From positions 1,593,501 through 1,657,500 of the forward strand of contig NZ_CP077311.1 in NCBI RefSeq assembly GCF_019048265.1: a stretch of 64,000 bases of DNA, in the 5' to 3' direction. The notes beneath the pieces were generated by a model, which was given only the letters and a program-made list of their open reading frames with translations, was not told the DNA's origin and searched no databases. This document shows positions 47,568 to 63,169 of this stretch, piece after piece (the stretch's first letter is position 1; the number at the start of each line of letters is the position of its first letter). The stretch is from Aeromonas sp. FDAARGOS 1405 (GTDB lineage: Bacteria > Pseudomonadota > Gammaproteobacteria > Enterobacterales > Aeromonadaceae). The translations under genes and the position numbers were made by a program.

Positions 47568-47606
47568 TTTACAAGGCGCAAAATTTAATCTATAATTTTG
47601 CGCCTT
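47568..47606 (+). promoter_or_regulatory. Promoter of rplJL-rpoBC within an inverted repeat
   Basis: TTTACA (47568-47573) and TATAAT (47591-47596) are 17 bases apart. A 13-bp inverted repeat, AAGGCGCAAAATT with AATTTTGCGCCTT (47573-47585 and 47594-47606), overlaps the spacer and -10 just as at rplK. The U-tail is poor, so termination is weak. This corresponds to the L10 promoter of E. coli. Confidence 0.78.
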
Positions 47607-47814
47607 GATTGGTTGGGGGTTTCGACCTCCGTCCAAGACCGCAGGAGGCTGCAAAGCCTTAATGTTTCCTGCGTAGACGGTGCCGGAAACCCAGCGAGAA
47701 AGATTCTTTCTCTTCTGGAATCCTGCTACCGCATCGTTCCCCTCTGTTGTAAAGGTAGGGGGGATGTGTCAGTACTGGGTCATTTGACCCGGATTCAATC
47801 CAGGAGTTAAGCCA
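47607..47814 (+). ncRNA. L10 leader, autoregulatory mRNA structure
   Basis: This 208-base untranslated leader before rplJ is highly structured and contains GGTGCCGGAAACCC at about 47678-47693, much like the L10/L12 binding element in the E. coli rplJ leader (Rfam L10_leader, recalled from memory). Excess L10(L12)4 binds it and represses translation of rplJL. The rplJ ribosome-binding site CAGGAG lies at its end. Confidence 0.7.
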
Positions 47815-48315
47815 ATGGCATTGGGACTCGAAGACAAAAAGGCAATTGTTGCTGAAGTCAACGAAGCTGCCAAAGGCGCTCTTTCTGCAGTTGTTGCCGA
47901 TTCTCGCGGTGTCACTGTAGACAAGATGACCGTCCTGCGTAAAACCGCTCGTGAAGCCGGTGTGTACATGCGCGTTGTGCGTAACACCCTGCTGCGTCGC
48001 GCGGTAGAAGGTACCGAATACGAGTGCCTGAACGACGCATTTACCGGTCCTACCTTGATTGCTTTCTCTAACGAACACCCGGGCGCTGCTGCTCGTCTGT
48101 TCAAAGAGTTTGCCAAAGCGAACCAAAAGTTCGAAATCAAGGCTGGCGCTTTTAACGGTGAGTTTATCGCCGCAGCACAAATTGATCGTCTGGCCACGCT
48201 GCCGACTTACGAAGAAGCAATTGCGAAGTTGATGGCGACTATGAAAGAAGCCTCTGCTGGCAAGCTGGTTCGTACTATCGCTGCTGTTCGCGACCAGAAA
48301 CAAGCTGCTGCTTGA
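47815..48315 (+). CDS. rplJ: 50S ribosomal protein L10
   Basis: A 166-residue L10 that anchors L7/L12 dimers to the ribosomal stalk. It begins [20 protein letters not shown] and has [20 protein letters not shown], both typical of the family. The C-terminal helix binds L12. It is 51 bases before rplL, with which it is translationally linked. Confidence 0.98.
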   Translation: MALGLEDKKAIVAEVNEAAKGALSAVVADSRGVTVDKMTVLRKTAREAGVYMRVVRNTLLRRAVEGTEYECLNDAFTGPTLIAFSNEHPGAAARLFKEFAKANQKFEIKAGAFNGEFIAAAQIDRLATLPTYEEAIAKLMATMKEASAGKLVRTIAAVRDQKQAAA

Positions 48316-48366
48316 TTCTCGCCTATTTAGGCTGTTTGAGTTTATTCAACATCAGGAATTTTTGTC

Positions 48367-48729
48367 ATGTCTATCACTAAAGACCAAATCATCGAAGCCG
48401 TTGCTTCCATGTCCGTAATGGAAGTTGTTGAGCTGATCGAAGCTATGGAAGAGAAGTTCGGTGTTTCTGCCGCTGTTGCTGTTGCTGCCGGTCCGGCCGC
48501 TGAAGCAGTAGAAGAGAAGACCGAGTTCGACGTAGTTCTGACTGCTGCCGGTGCCAACAAAGTTGCCGTCATCAAAGCCGTTCGTGGCGCTACCGGTCTG
48601 GGCCTGAAAGAAGCCAAAGATCTGGTAGAAGCTGCTCCGGCTAACCTGAAAGAAGCCGTCTCCAAAGACGAAGCTGAAGCTCTGAAGAAAGAGCTGGAAG
48701 CTGCCGGTGCTTCTGTTGAGATCAAATAA
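48367..48729 (+). CDS. rplL: 50S ribosomal protein L7/L12
   Basis: A 120-residue L12. The N-terminal dimerisation domain is followed by an Ala-rich hinge ([18 protein letters not shown]) and the factor-binding C-terminal domain ([20 protein letters not shown]). It recruits translational GTPases. A strong ribosome-binding site fits its four-fold higher stoichiometry. Confidence 0.98.
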   Translation: MSITKDQIIEAVASMSVMEVVELIEAMEEKFGVSAAVAVAAGPAAEAVEEKTEFDVVLTAAGANKVAVIKAVRGATGLGLKEAKDLVEAAPANLKEAVSKDEAEALKKELEAAGASVEIK

Positions 48730-48767
48730 TCTGCATTTATGTAGATTAGCCTGATAAAACAGGCTAG

Positions 48768-48798
48768 GGCTGGTGAATTTTTGTTCACCAGCCTTTTT
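48768..48798 (+). terminator. Attenuator between rplL and rpoB
   Basis: GGCTGGTGAA and TTCACCAGCC form a 10-bp stem with a six-base loop and five T after it. In E. coli a partial terminator here lets about one transcript in five continue into rpoBC, giving the lower polymerase level; the same role is likely. Confidence 0.85.
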
Positions 48799-48953
48799 GC
48801 GCTGTAGACTGAGAGCATTTCACACCGTTTACGACTCTCGGTGCACCAGCAATCCGGACTGTCTTCTTTCGTCCGGGCCAACACAAAACGGTGTTGAGAC
48901 AGAGCTGTCCCGCGGGACAGAGTGGGTCACTTATCAGCGAGCTGAGGAACCCT
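48799..48953 (+). promoter_or_regulatory. rpoB leader
   Basis: This 155-base leader has further hairpins: CCGGAC...GTCCGG at about 48856-48878 and the palindrome CTGTCCCGCGGGACAG at 48905-48920. In E. coli this region contains an RNase III site and translational control of rpoB. GAGGAA at 48944-48949 is the ribosome-binding site. Confidence 0.5.
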
Positions 48954-51900
48954 ATGGTTTACTCTTATACCGAAAAAAAACGCATTCGTAAGGACTTCGG
49001 TAAGCGAGACCAGGTACTGGACACGCCTTATCTGTTGTCCATTCAGCTGGACTCCTTCAAGCAGTTCATCGAGGCTGACCCGGAAGGTGAATATGGCCTA
49101 GAGGCCGCTTTCCGTAGCGTTTTCCCGATCACCAGTTACTCCGGTAGTGCTGAGCTTCAGTATGTCAGCTATCGCCTGGGTGAGCCGGTATTTGACGTAA
49201 AAGAATGCCAGATCCGTGGAGTGACCTACTCCGCGCCGCTGCGTGTCAAGCTTCGTATGGTTCTGTACGACCGTGAAGCAGCTGCCGGCACCGTCAAAGA
49301 CATCAAGGAACAAGAAGTATACATGGGCGAAATTCCGCTCATGACCGAGAACGGTACCTTTGTTATCAATGGTACCGAGCGGGTTATCGTTTCCCAGCTG
49401 CACCGCAGCCCGGGCGTCTTCTTCGACCACGATAAAGGCAAAACACATTCATCCGGTAAGGTGTTGTATAACGCCCGCGTTATCCCCTACCGTGGCTCCT
49501 GGCTGGACTTCGAGTTCGATGCGAAAGACAACCTGTTTGTCCGTATCGACCGTCGTCGCAAACTGCCGGCATCCATCATTCTGCGCGCCCTGGACTTCAC
49601 TTCCGAAGAGATCCTGGCCACCTTCTTCGAAACCATCGGTTTCGAGGTCAAAGATGGCAAGTTGATGATGGATCTGGTGCCGGAGCGCCTGCGTGGCGAA
49701 ACTGCGACCTTCGACATCGTGGCCAATGGTGCCGTGGTTGTTGAAACCGGTCGTCGTGTGACTGCCCGTCACATCCGTCAGCTGGAAAAAGATGCCGTTA
49801 CCCAGATTGAGGTACCGGTTGAGTACGTTGTTGGCAAAGTTGCTGCCAAGGACTACGCACATCCGCAAACTGGCGAACTGGTAGTGGCAGCCAACCAGGC
49901 TCTGAGTCTGGAAGCGATTGCCAACCTGTCCCAGGCCGGCTTCAAGCATTTCGAGGTTCTGTTCACCAACGAACTGGACCACGGTGCCTACATGTCCGAG
50001 ACCCTGCGCGTCGATTCCAGCACCAACCGTCTGGAAGCGCTGGTAGAAATCTACCGCATGATGCGTCCGGGCGAGCCGCCGACACGTGAAGCAGCAGAGC
50101 AGCTGTTCGAAAACCTGTTCTTCTCTGCCGAACGTTACGACCTGTCTACCGTAGGTCGGATGAAGTTCAACCGCCGTCTGGGTCGTGAAGACGAGACTGG
50201 CGCTGGCGTACTGACCAAAGACGACATCGTCGATGTGATGAAGCGCCTGATCGACATCCGTAACGGTAACGACGAAGTGGACGATATCGACCACCTGGGT
50301 AACCGTCGTATCCGTTCTGTCGGTGAAATGGCTGAAAACCAGTTCCGCGTCGGTCTGGTGCGTGTCGAGCGTGCGGTCAAGGAGCGTCTCTCCCTGGGCG
50401 ACCTGGACACCCTGATGCCGCAGGATCTGATCAACGCCAAGCCGATCTCCGCCGCAGTCAAAGAGTTCTTTGGTTCCAGCCAGCTGTCCCAGTTTATGGA
50501 CCAGAACAACCCGCTCTCCGAAGTGACCCACAAGCGCCGTATCTCTGCGCTGGGCCCGGGCGGTTTGACTCGTGAGCGTGCCGGCTTTGAAGTCCGAGAC
50601 GTACACCCGACCCACTACGGTCGTCTGTGCCCGATCGAGACTCCTGAAGGTCCGAACATCGGTCTGATCAACTCCCTGTCCGTGTACTCTCGTACCAACG
50701 AGTACGGTTTCCTCGAGACCCCGTACCGCAAGGTCATTGACGGTGTGATCACCGACGAAGTGGACTACCTGTCTGCTATTGAAGAAGGCAAGTACGTGAT
50801 CGCACAGGCTAACGCCGCGACCACCGAAGATGGCCGTCTGAAAGATGAATTGATCCCGTGCCGTCACAAAGGTGAATCCACCTTTATGAACGCCGACCAG
50901 ATCCAGTATATGGACGTGAGCCCGCAGCAGATCGTATCTGTGGCAGCGGCCCTGATCCCGTTCTTGGAACACGATGACGCGAACCGCGCATTGATGGGTT
51001 CAAACATGCAACGTCAGGCTGTACCGACCCTGCGCGCTGACAAGCCGCTGGTAGGTACCGGTATGGAACGCGCTGTGGCCGTTGACTCCGGTGTAACCGT
51101 AGTGGCCAAGCGTGGCGGCATGATCGACTACGTCGATGCCTCCCGTATCGTTATCAAGGTAAATGAAGATGAGCTGATGCCAGGCGAAGCCGGTATCGAC
51201 ATCTACAACCTGACCAAATACACCCGTTCCAACCAGAACACCTGTATCAACCAGCGTCCTTGTGTGATGTTGGGTGAGCCGGTCATGGCTGGCGACGTAC
51301 TGGCTGACGGCCCGTCCACCGATCTGGGTGAACTGGCTCTGGGTCAGAACATGCGCGTCGCGTTCATGCCGTGGAACGGTTACAACTTCGAAGACTCGAT
51401 CCTGGTGAACGAGCGTGTTGTTCAGGAAGATCGCCTGACCACCATCCATATCCAGGAACTGGCCTGTATCTCCCGTGACACCAAGCTGGGTCCGGAAGAG
51501 ATCACTGCTGACATCCCGAACGTGGGTGAAGCCGCTCTGTCCAAGCTGGACGAGTCCGGTATCGTCTACGTGGGTGCCGAAGTGAAGGGCGGCGACATTC
51601 TGGTCGGTAAGGTAACGCCGAAAGGTGAAACCCAGCTGACTCCGGAAGAGAAGCTGCTGCGCGCCATCTTCGGTGAGAAGGCGTCCGACGTGAAGGACTC
51701 TTCCCTGCGTGTACCGAACGGTGTGTACGGTACCGTGGTTGACGTGCAAGTCTTTACCCGCGATGGCGTGGAAAAAGACAAGCGCGCCAAAGAAATCGAA
51801 GAGATGCAGCTGAAGGAAGCGAAGAAGGACTTGACCGAAGAGTTCAAGATCCTGGAAGACGGCATTTTCGGCCGCTCCCGCAACCTGCTGCTGGCCGCCG

Positions 51901-52982
51901 GTTACAGCGAAGATCGTCTGAACAAGCTCGATCGTTCCAAGTGGTTTGAACTGGCCATCGAAGACGAAGGCAAGCAGACCGAACTGGAACAGATCGCTGA
52001 ACAGCACGTTGAGCTGAAAGCCGAGTTCGACAAGAAATTCGAGAACAAGCGTCGCAAGATTATCCAGGGTGATGATCTGGCGCCGGGCGTACTGAAAATC
52101 GTCAAGGTTTATCTGGCAGTCAAGCGTCGCATCCAGCCGGGTGACAAGATGGCGGGCCGTCACGGTAACAAGGGTGTTATCTCCAAGATCTGTCCGGTCG
52201 AGGATATGCCTCATGACGAGTTCGGCCGTCCGGTCGACATCGTACTGAACCCGTTGGGCGTACCATCACGTATGAACATCGGTCAGATCCTCGAAGTGCA
52301 CCTGGGCCTTGCGGCCAAGGGTATCGGCGAGAAGATCGATCGCATGGTCAAAGAGCAGCGCGAGCTGCACGAGATGCGCAACTTCCTGCAACAGGTCTAT
52401 GACCTGGGCGAGAAGGACACCCAGCAAGTGAACATCGCCGAACTGTCTGATGACGACGTACGTACCTTGGTGGGTAACCTGCGTAAGGGTCTGCCGGTTG
52501 CTACTCCAGTGTTTGATGGTGCCAAAGAGCGCGAAATCAAAGCCCTGCTGAAGCTGGCCGATCTGCCGGAATCCGGTCAGATTGATCTGTTCGATGGCCG
52601 TACCGGTAACCGCTTCGAGCGTAAAGTAACCGTTGGTTACATGTACATGCTCAAGCTGAACCACTTGGTCGACGACAAGATGCACGCGCGTTCTACCGGT
52701 TCTTACAGCCTTGTTACCCAGCAGCCGCTGGGTGGTAAGGCTCAGTTCGGTGGTCAGCGTTTCGGTGAGATGGAAGTGTGGGCCCTGGAGGCTTACGGTG
52801 CGGCATATACCCTGCAGGAAATGCTGACCGTCAAGTCTGACGATGTGAATGGCCGTACCAAGATGTATAAGAACATCGTGGATGGCGACCACCGTATGGA
52901 GCCGGGCATGCCCGAATCCTTCAACGTATTGCTGAAGGAAATCCGCTCTCTGGGTATCAACATCGAGCTGGACGAAGAGTAA
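48954..52982 (+). CDS. rpoB: RNA polymerase beta subunit
   Basis: A 1342-residue beta subunit, the same length as in E. coli. The ATG at 48954 gives [20 protein letters not shown]; upstream in-frame codons lack homology. The rifampicin pocket ([20 protein letters not shown], then [10 protein letters not shown]) is wild type by comparison with E. coli residues 508-534. The C-terminal [13 protein letters not shown] and [20 protein letters not shown] motifs close the active site. It is followed by rpoC after 91 bases. Confidence 0.99.
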   Translation: MVYSYTEKKRIRKDFGKRDQVLDTPYLLSIQLDSFKQFIEADPEGEYGLEAAFRSVFPITSYSGSAELQYVSYRLGEPVFDVKECQIRGVTYSAPLRVKLRMVLYDREAAAGTVKDIKEQEVYMGEIPLMTENGTFVINGTERVIVSQLHRSPGVFFDHDKGKTHSSGKVLYNARVIPYRGSWLDFEFDAKDNLFVRIDRRRKLPASIILRALDFTSEEILATFFETIGFEVKDGKLMMDLVPERLRGETATFDIVANGAVVVETGRRVTARHIRQLEKDAVTQIEVPVEYVVGKVAAKDYAHPQTGELVVAANQALSLEAIANLSQAGFKHFEVLFTNELDHGAYMSETLRVDSSTNRLEALVEIYRMMRPGEPPTREAAEQLFENLFFSAERYDLSTVGRMKFNRRLGREDETGAGVLTKDDIVDVMKRLIDIRNGNDEVDDIDHLGNRRIRSVGEMAENQFRVGLVRVERAVKERLSLGDLDTLMPQDLINAKPISAAVKEFFGSSQLSQFMDQNNPLSEVTHKRRISALGPGGLTRERAGFEVRDVHPTHYGRLCPIETPEGPNIGLINSLSVYSRTNEYGFLETPYRKVIDGVITDEVDYLSAIEEGKYVIAQANAATTEDGRLKDELIPCRHKGESTFMNADQIQYMDVSPQQIVSVAAALIPFLEHDDANRALMGSNMQRQAVPTLRADKPLVGTGMERAVAVDSGVTVVAKRGGMIDYVDASRIVIKVNEDELMPGEAGIDIYNLTKYTRSNQNTCINQRPCVMLGEPVMAGDVLADGPSTDLGELALGQNMRVAFMPWNGYNFEDSILVNERVVQEDRLTTIHIQELACISRDTKLGPEEITADIPNVGEAALSKLDESGIVYVGAEVKGGDILVGKVTPKGETQLTPEEKLLRAIFGEKASDVKDSSLRVPNGVYGTVVDVQVFTRDGVEKDKRAKEIEEMQLKEAKKDLTEEFKILEDGIFGRSRNLLLAAGYSEDRLNKLDRSKWFELAIEDEGKQTELEQIAEQHVELKAEFDKKFENKRRKIIQGDDLAPGVLKIVKVYLAVKRRIQPGDKMAGRHGNKGVISKICPVEDMPHDEFGRPVDIVLNPLGVPSRMNIGQILEVHLGLAAKGIGEKIDRMVKEQRELHEMRNFLQQVYDLGEKDTQQVNIAELSDDDVRTLVGNLRKGLPVATPVFDGAKEREIKALLKLADLPESGQIDLFDGRTGNRFERKVTVGYMYMLKLNHLVDDKMHARSTGSYSLVTQQPLGGKAQFGGQRFGEMEVWALEAYGAAYTLQEMLTVKSDDVNGRTKMYKNIVDGDHRMEPGMPESFNVLLKEIRSLGINIELDEE

Positions 52983-53073
52983 GAGCTCGCTCTTATTGTT
53001 CGAGAATTGACGTGGGCGCCCCGCTGTTTTGGCAGCCGGGGCGCCGAGGTTAGACTCCTGACAGGGGAAACAC

Positions 53074-57378
<4,305 letters not shown>

Positions 57379-57395
57379 CTCGTCATCCGTGATTG

Positions 57396-57425
57396 AAAAG
57401 GGCTCCTTCAAGGAGCCCTTTTTGT
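57396..57425 (+). terminator. Terminator of the rpoBC operon
   Basis: AAAAGGGCTCCT and AGGAGCCCTTTT form a 12-bp stem with a three-base loop, ending in a T-run, 17 bases after the rpoC stop. This is a strong intrinsic terminator. Confidence 0.92.
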
Positions 57426-57572
57426 TGGCCAATTCCTCGGCAAAGGTAGACGCAGCGCGGGTTTCAGGATGATCCAGAGCAAAGTTGTAGAGTAAAAAAT
57501 CAAAAAAAGTTGACTTTACTCCCCTGCAATTTAAAACTCGGGAAAGTTGAATGGTTATTACAGGGGTAGAAC

Positions 57573-58289
57573 ATGACTGTCGGTATCGAGGAAGCCATGC
57601 TTCCCGAAGAACAGCTGATCAGCCGCACTTTTACAGATGAAGACAGGGAATTGTTGCGCTCATACGATGGGCTCATCGATGGCTTGGCCGAGCTGTTCGG
57701 CAAGCATTGTGAAGTGGTACTCCACTCCCTGGAAAATCTGCACGAGTCGGTGATCAAGATCGCCAACGGCTTCAATACCGGACGCACCCTCGGGGCGCCC
57801 ATCACCGATCTCGCCCTGCGCATGCTCAAGGATATCGAGAGCACCGGCCAGGATTACACCCAGAGCTATTTCGCTCGCAGCCGTACCGGCGCTCTGATGA
57901 AGTCGAGCACCATCGCCATTCGCAACAGTGAGCGGCAAGTAGTGGGGCTTATTTGCATCAACCTGCACATCAATGCGCCCTTCCACGAGTTCGTGGCCGA
58001 ATTTTTCCCGACGCCCCAGCAGGCGGCGCGTCAGTCACCAGAGACCTTCGCCAATAGCGTGGAAGAGCTGGTTGCACAGACGGTGGATAACACCATCGAC
58101 GAGATCAACCGCGATCCCACCGTGGCCAACAATGCCAAGAACCGCTTCATCGTGACCCAGCTGTTCGAGAAGGGCATTTTCGACATCAAGGATTCGATCA
58201 ATCTGGTGGCGGACAAACTCAATATTTCAAAACATACCGTTTATCTTTACATCCGACAGCGCAAGCAGGGTGAAGACGAGAACGAGTAA
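57573..58289 (+). CDS. YheO-like PAS/helix-turn-helix regulator
   Basis: A 238-residue protein of the YheO/DauR family. An N-terminal PAS-like sensor domain (about 30-130, LIDGLAELFGKHCEVVLHSL, VVGLICINLHI) is followed by a linker and a C-terminal helix-turn-helix (about 190-232, GIFDIKDSINLVADKLNISK). In E. coli yheO stands next to tusDCB, as here, with ridA inserted between. Ligand and targets are unknown; DauR relatives control D-arginine use. A possible -35 TTGACT lies at 57510. Confidence 0.85.
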   Translation: MTVGIEEAMLPEEQLISRTFTDEDRELLRSYDGLIDGLAELFGKHCEVVLHSLENLHESVIKIANGFNTGRTLGAPITDLALRMLKDIESTGQDYTQSYFARSRTGALMKSSTIAIRNSERQVVGLICINLHINAPFHEFVAEFFPTPQQAARQSPETFANSVEELVAQTVDNTIDEINRDPTVANNAKNRFIVTQLFEKGIFDIKDSINLVADKLNISKHTVYLYIRQRKQGEDENE

Positions 58290-58313
58290 CTCATTCCAGA
58301 AGGGGATAGATGA

Positions 58314-58694
58314 ATGGCTAAAGAAGTGATTGCAACCGACAAGGCGCCTGCCGCGATTGGTCCGTATGTTCAGGCTACCAAGGTTGGCGAGATGATCTTC
58401 ACCTCCGGGCAGATCCCGCTCGATCCTGCCACCATGGAGATCGTTGCTGGCGGCATCGAAGAGCAGGCAGAACGGGTGATGAAGAATCTGGTTGCCGTGT
58501 TGCACGCTGCCGGTGCCGATGCCAGCAAAGTGGTCAAAACCACCTGCTTCCTGAGCGACATGAACAACTTCGTTGCCTTCAATCAGGTCTATGCCCGCTA
58601 CTTTGGCGACGCGGCGCCAGCCCGCTCCTGCGTGGAGGTGGCCCGTCTGCCGAAAGATGTGCTGGTCGAGGTCGAGGCGATTGCCCATCTCTGA
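58314..58694 (+). CDS. ridA: 2-iminobutanoate/2-iminopropanoate deaminase RidA
   Basis: A 126-residue YjgF/RidA protein. It begins KEVIATDKAPAAIGPYVQA and contains the catalytic arginine in PARSCVEVARLPKDVLVEVE near residue 105. It hydrolyses reactive enamines and imines formed by PLP enzymes such as threonine dehydratase. It starts 24 bases after the regulator and ends in a terminator, so the two probably form a short operon. Confidence 0.93.
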   Translation: MAKEVIATDKAPAAIGPYVQATKVGEMIFTSGQIPLDPATMEIVAGGIEEQAERVMKNLVAVLHAAGADASKVVKTTCFLSDMNNFVAFNQVYARYFGDAAPARSCVEVARLPKDVLVEVEAIAHL

Positions 58695-58710
58695 TCAACA
58701 GATCGAATCA

Positions 58711-58740
58711 AGCCCCTCCTGGCAGGGGCTTTTTTGTTTT
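58711..58740 (+). terminator. Rho-independent terminator after ridA
   Basis: AGCCCCT and AGGGGCT form a 7-bp stem with a six-base loop, followed by a long T-rich tail. It separates ridA from tusD. Confidence 0.85.
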
Positions 58741-58778
58741 TGGCGTAAAATGGACCGGGTCAGCACAGGAGTCCTGCT

Positions 58779-59171
58779 ATGAGTCTGAGTTTTGCCATCC
58801 TGGTCACGGGGCCTGCCTATGGCACCCAATCGGCCAGCACAGCCTATCGTTTTGCCCGCACCCTGTTGGCACAGGGGCATACCTTGTCCCACCTGTTCTT
58901 CTATCAGGATGGGGTCTGCAACGGCAACGGTTTGCATCTGCCTGCATCCGATGAGACTGACCTGGTGCGTCTGTGGCGAGAGCTGGCAGAAGAGCAGGGG
59001 ATCCGTATCGACGTCTGTGTCGCCGCCGCCATGCGGCGCGGTGTGCTCGATGAGCAGGAGGCCAAGGGGGCAGGGCAGGTGCACTTCAATCTGCAAGCGC
59101 CATTTTGCCTGAGCGGTCTGGGCCAGTTGGCCGAGGCTGCGCTCACCGCCGATCGACTGGTTCAGTTCTAG
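58779..59171 (+). CDS. tusD: Sulfurtransferase TusD
   Basis: A 130-residue DsrE-family protein. The active-site cysteine is in [15 protein letters not shown] near residue 78. In the TusBCD complex it takes persulfide sulfur from TusA and passes it to TusE for MnmA-catalysed 2-thiolation of the tRNA wobble uridine. First of three consecutive tus genes upstream of the str operon. Confidence 0.94.
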   Translation: MSLSFAILVTGPAYGTQSASTAYRFARTLLAQGHTLSHLFFYQDGVCNGNGLHLPASDETDLVRLWRELAEEQGIRIDVCVAAAMRRGVLDEQEAKGAGQVHFNLQAPFCLSGLGQLAEAALTADRLVQF

Positions 59172-59179
59172 GGGGAGTC

Positions 59180-59539
59180 ATGAACAAGAAAATTGCCTTT
59201 ATATGCAGTCGTGGCCCCCATGGCCATGCCGCCGGCCGGGAAGGACTGGATGCCCTGCTGGCCACCTCGGCCATGACCGATGAACTGGCCCTCTTCCTGA
59301 TTGGGGACGGCGTGCTGCAACTGCTCAAGGAGCAGCAGCCTGCCGCCATTTTGCAGCGCCACTACGCGCCCACCTTCAAAATGCTGGAACTCTACGACAT
59401 CGAAGAGGTCTATGTTTGTGCTGACTCGCTGGCAGAGCGTGGCGTGACAGTGGATGATCTGCTGATCCCCGTCGAGAGTCTGCCGCGCCAGGAACTGGCT
59501 CGGCGCTGGGCACAATGTTCGACTCACATCAGCTTTTGA
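59180..59539 (+). CDS. tusC: Sulfur relay protein TusC
   Basis: A 119-residue DsrF-like subunit. The ATG at 59180 is preceded by GGGGGAG and gives MNKKIAFICSRGPHGHAAGR, matching the family; the longer frame overlaps tusD. It forms the hexameric (TusBCD)2 complex. The catalytic cysteine of TusD is not conserved in the same way, as usual. Confidence 0.93.
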   Translation: MNKKIAFICSRGPHGHAAGREGLDALLATSAMTDELALFLIGDGVLQLLKEQQPAAILQRHYAPTFKMLELYDIEEVYVCADSLAERGVTVDDLLIPVESLPRQELARRWAQCSTHISF

Positions 59540-59546
59540 GGTCTCC

Positions 59547-59825
59547 ATGTTGCATCTGATATTGAACTCTCCCTTTCAGAGTCAGGCTCTGGCAGAGGCG
59601 CTCTCATACCTTCAGCCCGAGGATGAGCTGGTACTGATGCAGGATGCCGTGATTGCGGCATCGGCTCCCCAGTGGAGCGCGCGGCTGGCGGGTATCCCGC
59701 TTTATGTAATGCAGGAAGATCTGCAAGCTCGCGGTTTGCAGCATCGGGTGGGTAATGTGCTCGATATGGCGGGTCTGGTGGCACTGATTGCGCAAAAAGG
59801 TTCCCCGCGCACCTGGGGTGGCTGA
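59547..59825 (+). CDS. tusB: Sulfur relay protein TusB
   Basis: A 92-residue DsrH-like subunit with MLHLILNSPFQSQALAEALS and the C-terminal KGSPRTWGG tail. It completes the TusBCD complex and starts seven bases after tusC. A GAGG ribosome-binding site precedes it. Confidence 0.92.
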   Translation: MLHLILNSPFQSQALAEALSYLQPEDELVLMQDAVIAASAPQWSARLAGIPLYVMQEDLQARGLQHRVGNVLDMAGLVALIAQKGSPRTWGG

Positions 59826-59908
59826 GAAGCATATTTTCAAGAAAATTCAAGGTGATGTCGTGAAATCAAACGGATCCGAATTGCCCTTTTGTGACGCAAA
59901 TTGTATAA

Positions 59909-60382
<474 letters not shown>

Positions 60383-60475
60383 TGGTTCTCCGTTAAGTAA
60401 GGCCAAACGTTAATTCGTTTCTAGTTAGATAGCTTTCTAGTTTTGGGTAATCCCTGAAGTTACGGAGAATTTGAA

Positions 60476-60946
60476 ATGCCAAGACGTCGTGTTGTTGGTC
60501 AGCGTAAAATCCTGCCAGATCCCAAGTTCGGATCAGAGCTGCTGGCTAAATTTGTCAACGTAGTAATGGTTGACGGTAAGAAATCTGTTGCAGAAGCCAT
60601 TGTTTATGGCGCCCTGGACATCATTGCCACCAAATCTGGCAAAGAGCACCTGGCCGTATTCGAAGAAGCTCTGGATAACATTCGTCCGGCGGTCGAGGTT
60701 AAATCTCGTCGCGTCGGTGGTGCAACCTATCAGGTTCCGGTAGAAGTTCGTCCGGTACGTCGCAATGCTCTGGCAATGCGCTGGTTGGTTGATGCCGCTC
60801 GTAAACGTGGTGAAAAATCAATGGCTCAGCGTTTGGCTGGCGAGCTGCTGGATGCCGCTGACAATAAGGGTTCGTCTGTCAAGAAACGTGAAGACGTTCA
60901 CCGTATGGCTGAAGCGAACAAAGCCTTCGCTCACTTCCGCTGGTAA
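60476..60946 (+). CDS. rpsG: 30S ribosomal protein S7
   Basis: A 156-residue S7, which starts assembly of the 30S head and represses the str operon in E. coli. It begins [20 protein letters not shown] and contains [20 protein letters not shown]. The 93-base gap after rpsL is shorter than a full regulatory region but may form the S7 binding hairpin. Confidence 0.98.
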   Translation: MPRRRVVGQRKILPDPKFGSELLAKFVNVVMVDGKKSVAEAIVYGALDIIATKSGKEHLAVFEEALDNIRPAVEVKSRRVGGATYQVPVEVRPVRRNALAMRWLVDAARKRGEKSMAQRLAGELLDAADNKGSSVKKREDVHRMAEANKAFAHFRW

Positions 60947-61021
60947 TCCGCTTGCGCAGGGTCTTCTGACTCTGCGCACCTTTAATTATCTAGGGACAAG
61001 CGCCTTAGTAAGAGGATGACA

Positions 61022-63127
61022 ATGGCTCGTACAACCCCCATTGAGCGTTATCGTAACATCGGTATCTCCGCTCACATTGACGCCGGTAAGACTACTACTA
61101 CCGAGCGCGTACTGTTTTACACCGGTGTAAGTCACAAGATCGGTGAAGTTCACGATGGCGCTGCCACCATGGACTGGATGGAACAGGAACAAGAGCGTGG
61201 TATCACCATCACCTCCGCCGCGACCACCGCTTTCTGGTCCGGTATGGGTAAACAGTTCCAACCGCACCGTATCAACATCATCGATACCCCGGGCCACGTT
61301 GACTTTACTATCGAAGTAGAGCGTTCAATGCGTGTTCTGGACGGTGCCGTGATGGTGTACTGTGCCGTAGGTGGCGTACAGCCACAGTCTGAAACCGTAT
61401 GGCGTCAGGCTAACAAGTACAAGGTTCCCCGTATCGCGTTCGTCAACAAGATGGACCGTACCGGTGCCAACTTCCTGCGTTGTGTTGAGCACATCAAGAC
61501 CCGTCTGAAAGGCAACCCGGTTCCGCTTCAGCTGAACATCGGCTCTGAAGAGAACTTCAAGGGCGTTGTTGACCTGGTCAAGATGAAGGCCATCAACTGG
61601 AACGAAGCTGACCAGGGCGTCACCTTCGACTACGAAGATGTGCCGGCCGAGCTGCTGGAACAGGCGCAAGAAATGCGCATGAATCTGGTTGAAGCCGCTG
61701 CTGAAGCGTCTGAAGACCTGATGGAAAAATACCTGGGCGGCGAAGAGCTGACCGAGGAAGAGATCAAAGGTGCTCTGCGTCAGCGCGTGCTGAACAACGA
61801 AATCATCCTGGTAACCTGTGGCTCCGCGTTCAAGAACAAGGGCGTACAGGCAATGCTGGATGCCGTGATCGAGTACCTGCCGGCTCCGACCGACGTTGCT
61901 GCTATCGACGGCCTGAAAATGGACGGCGAGACCAAAGACGAGCGTCACGCTTCTGATGACGAGCCGTTCTCTGCTCTGGCGTTCAAGATCGCTACCGACC
62001 CGTTCGTTGGTAACCTGACCTTCTTCCGTGTCTACTCTGGCGTGATCAACTCCGGTGACACCGTGCTGAACTCCGTCAAGGACAAGCGCGAGCGCTTTGG
62101 CCGTATCGTTCAGATGCATGCCAACAAGCGTGAAGAGATCAAAGAAGTACGCGCTGGTGACATCGCTGCAGCCATCGGTCTGAAAGACGTGACCACTGGT
62201 GACACCCTGTGTGACCCGAACGCACCGATCATCCTCGAGCGTATGGAATTCCCGGAGCCGGTAATTTCTATCGCGGTTGAGCCGAAAACCAAGGCTGACC
62301 AGGAGAAGATGGGTCTGGCACTGGGCCGTCTGGCTCAGGAAGATCCGTCCTTCCGCGTATGGACTGACGAAGAGTCAGGTCAAACCATCATCGCTGGTAT
62401 GGGTGAGCTGCACCTGGACATCATCGTTGACCGTATGCGTCGCGAGTTCAAGGTTGAAGCCAACGTAGGTAAGCCGCAGGTTGCCTACCGTGAAACCATC
62501 CGTACCACCGTTAAAGACATCGAAGGCAAGCATGCCAAGCAGTCTGGTGGTCGCGGTCAGTACGGTCATGTTGTTATCGACATGTACCCGCTGGAAGAAG
62601 GCAAAGCCTACGAATTCGTCAACGACATCAAAGGTGGTGTCATTCCTGGTGAATTCATCCCGGGTGTTGATAAAGGTATCCGTGAGCAGCTCAAATCTGG
62701 TCCGCTGGCTGGTTACCCGGTTATGGATCTGGGTGTGCGTCTGCACTTCGGTTCTTACCACGATGTCGACTCTTCCGAACTGGCGTTCAAAATCGCTGCT
62801 TCCATGGCCTTTAAGGCTGGCTTCATGAAAGCCAACCCGGTTCTGCTCGAGCCGATCATGAAAGTAGAAGTTGAAACTCCGGAAGATTACATGGGCGACG
62901 TGATCGGTGACCTGAACCGTCGTCGTGGCCTGATCGAAGGTATGGAAGATGGCCCGTCCGGCAAGATCGTACGTGCTCTGGTGCCGCTGGCCGAAATGTT
63001 CGGTTATGCAACTGCACTGCGTTCCGCTACCCAAGGTCGTGCTTCCTACGCCATGGAATTCGCCAAGTATCACGATGCACCGACCAACGTTGCACAAGCC
63101 GTGATCGAAGAGCGCAAATCCAAGTAA
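61022..63127 (+). CDS. fusA: Elongation factor G
   Basis: A 701-residue translocation GTPase. ATG at 61022 ([20 protein letters not shown]) is chosen because AGAGGA sits five bases upstream; an ATG at 61016 would add two residues. G1 [14 protein letters not shown]3 DTPGHVDF and G4 NKMD are present, followed by domains II-V. It moves mRNA and tRNAs after peptide transfer and helps ribosome recycling. Confidence 0.98.
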   Translation: MARTTPIERYRNIGISAHIDAGKTTTTERVLFYTGVSHKIGEVHDGAATMDWMEQEQERGITITSAATTAFWSGMGKQFQPHRINIIDTPGHVDFTIEVERSMRVLDGAVMVYCAVGGVQPQSETVWRQANKYKVPRIAFVNKMDRTGANFLRCVEHIKTRLKGNPVPLQLNIGSEENFKGVVDLVKMKAINWNEADQGVTFDYEDVPAELLEQAQEMRMNLVEAAAEASEDLMEKYLGGEELTEEEIKGALRQRVLNNEIILVTCGSAFKNKGVQAMLDAVIEYLPAPTDVAAIDGLKMDGETKDERHASDDEPFSALAFKIATDPFVGNLTFFRVYSGVINSGDTVLNSVKDKRERFGRIVQMHANKREEIKEVRAGDIAAAIGLKDVTTGDTLCDPNAPIILERMEFPEPVISIAVEPKTKADQEKMGLALGRLAQEDPSFRVWTDEESGQTIIAGMGELHLDIIVDRMRREFKVEANVGKPQVAYRETIRTTVKDIEGKHAKQSGGRGQYGHVVIDMYPLEEGKAYEFVNDIKGGVIPGEFIPGVDKGIREQLKSGPLAGYPVMDLGVRLHFGSYHDVDSSELAFKIAASMAFKAGFMKANPVLLEPIMKVEVETPEDYMGDVIGDLNRRRGLIEGMEDGPSGKIVRALVPLAEMFGYATALRSATQGRASYAMEFAKYHDAPTNVAQAVIEERKSK

Positions 63128-63137
63128 TTTAAGATTC

Positions 63138-63162
63138 CCCGCCTACGACGGTAGGCGGGTTT
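63138..63162 (+). terminator. Stem-loop between fusA and tufA
   Basis: CCCGCCTAC and GTAGGCGGG form a 9-bp stem with a four-base loop and only three T after it. It is probably a processing or partial attenuation site inside the str operon, not a full terminator. Confidence 0.5.
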
Positions 63163-63169
63163 AACCTAG

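Noticed and set aside
48905..48920. CTGTCCCGCGGGACAG before rpoB fits the minimal LexA form CTGT-N8-ACAG.
   Set aside because: The core is wholly GC and it lies in a transcribed leader full of hairpins. An RNA stem is the better explanation.
50450..50620. Rifampicin-resistance change in rpoB, or streptomycin-resistance change in rpsL (60120-60280).
   Set aside because: All positions I could compare by eye with E. coli are wild type.
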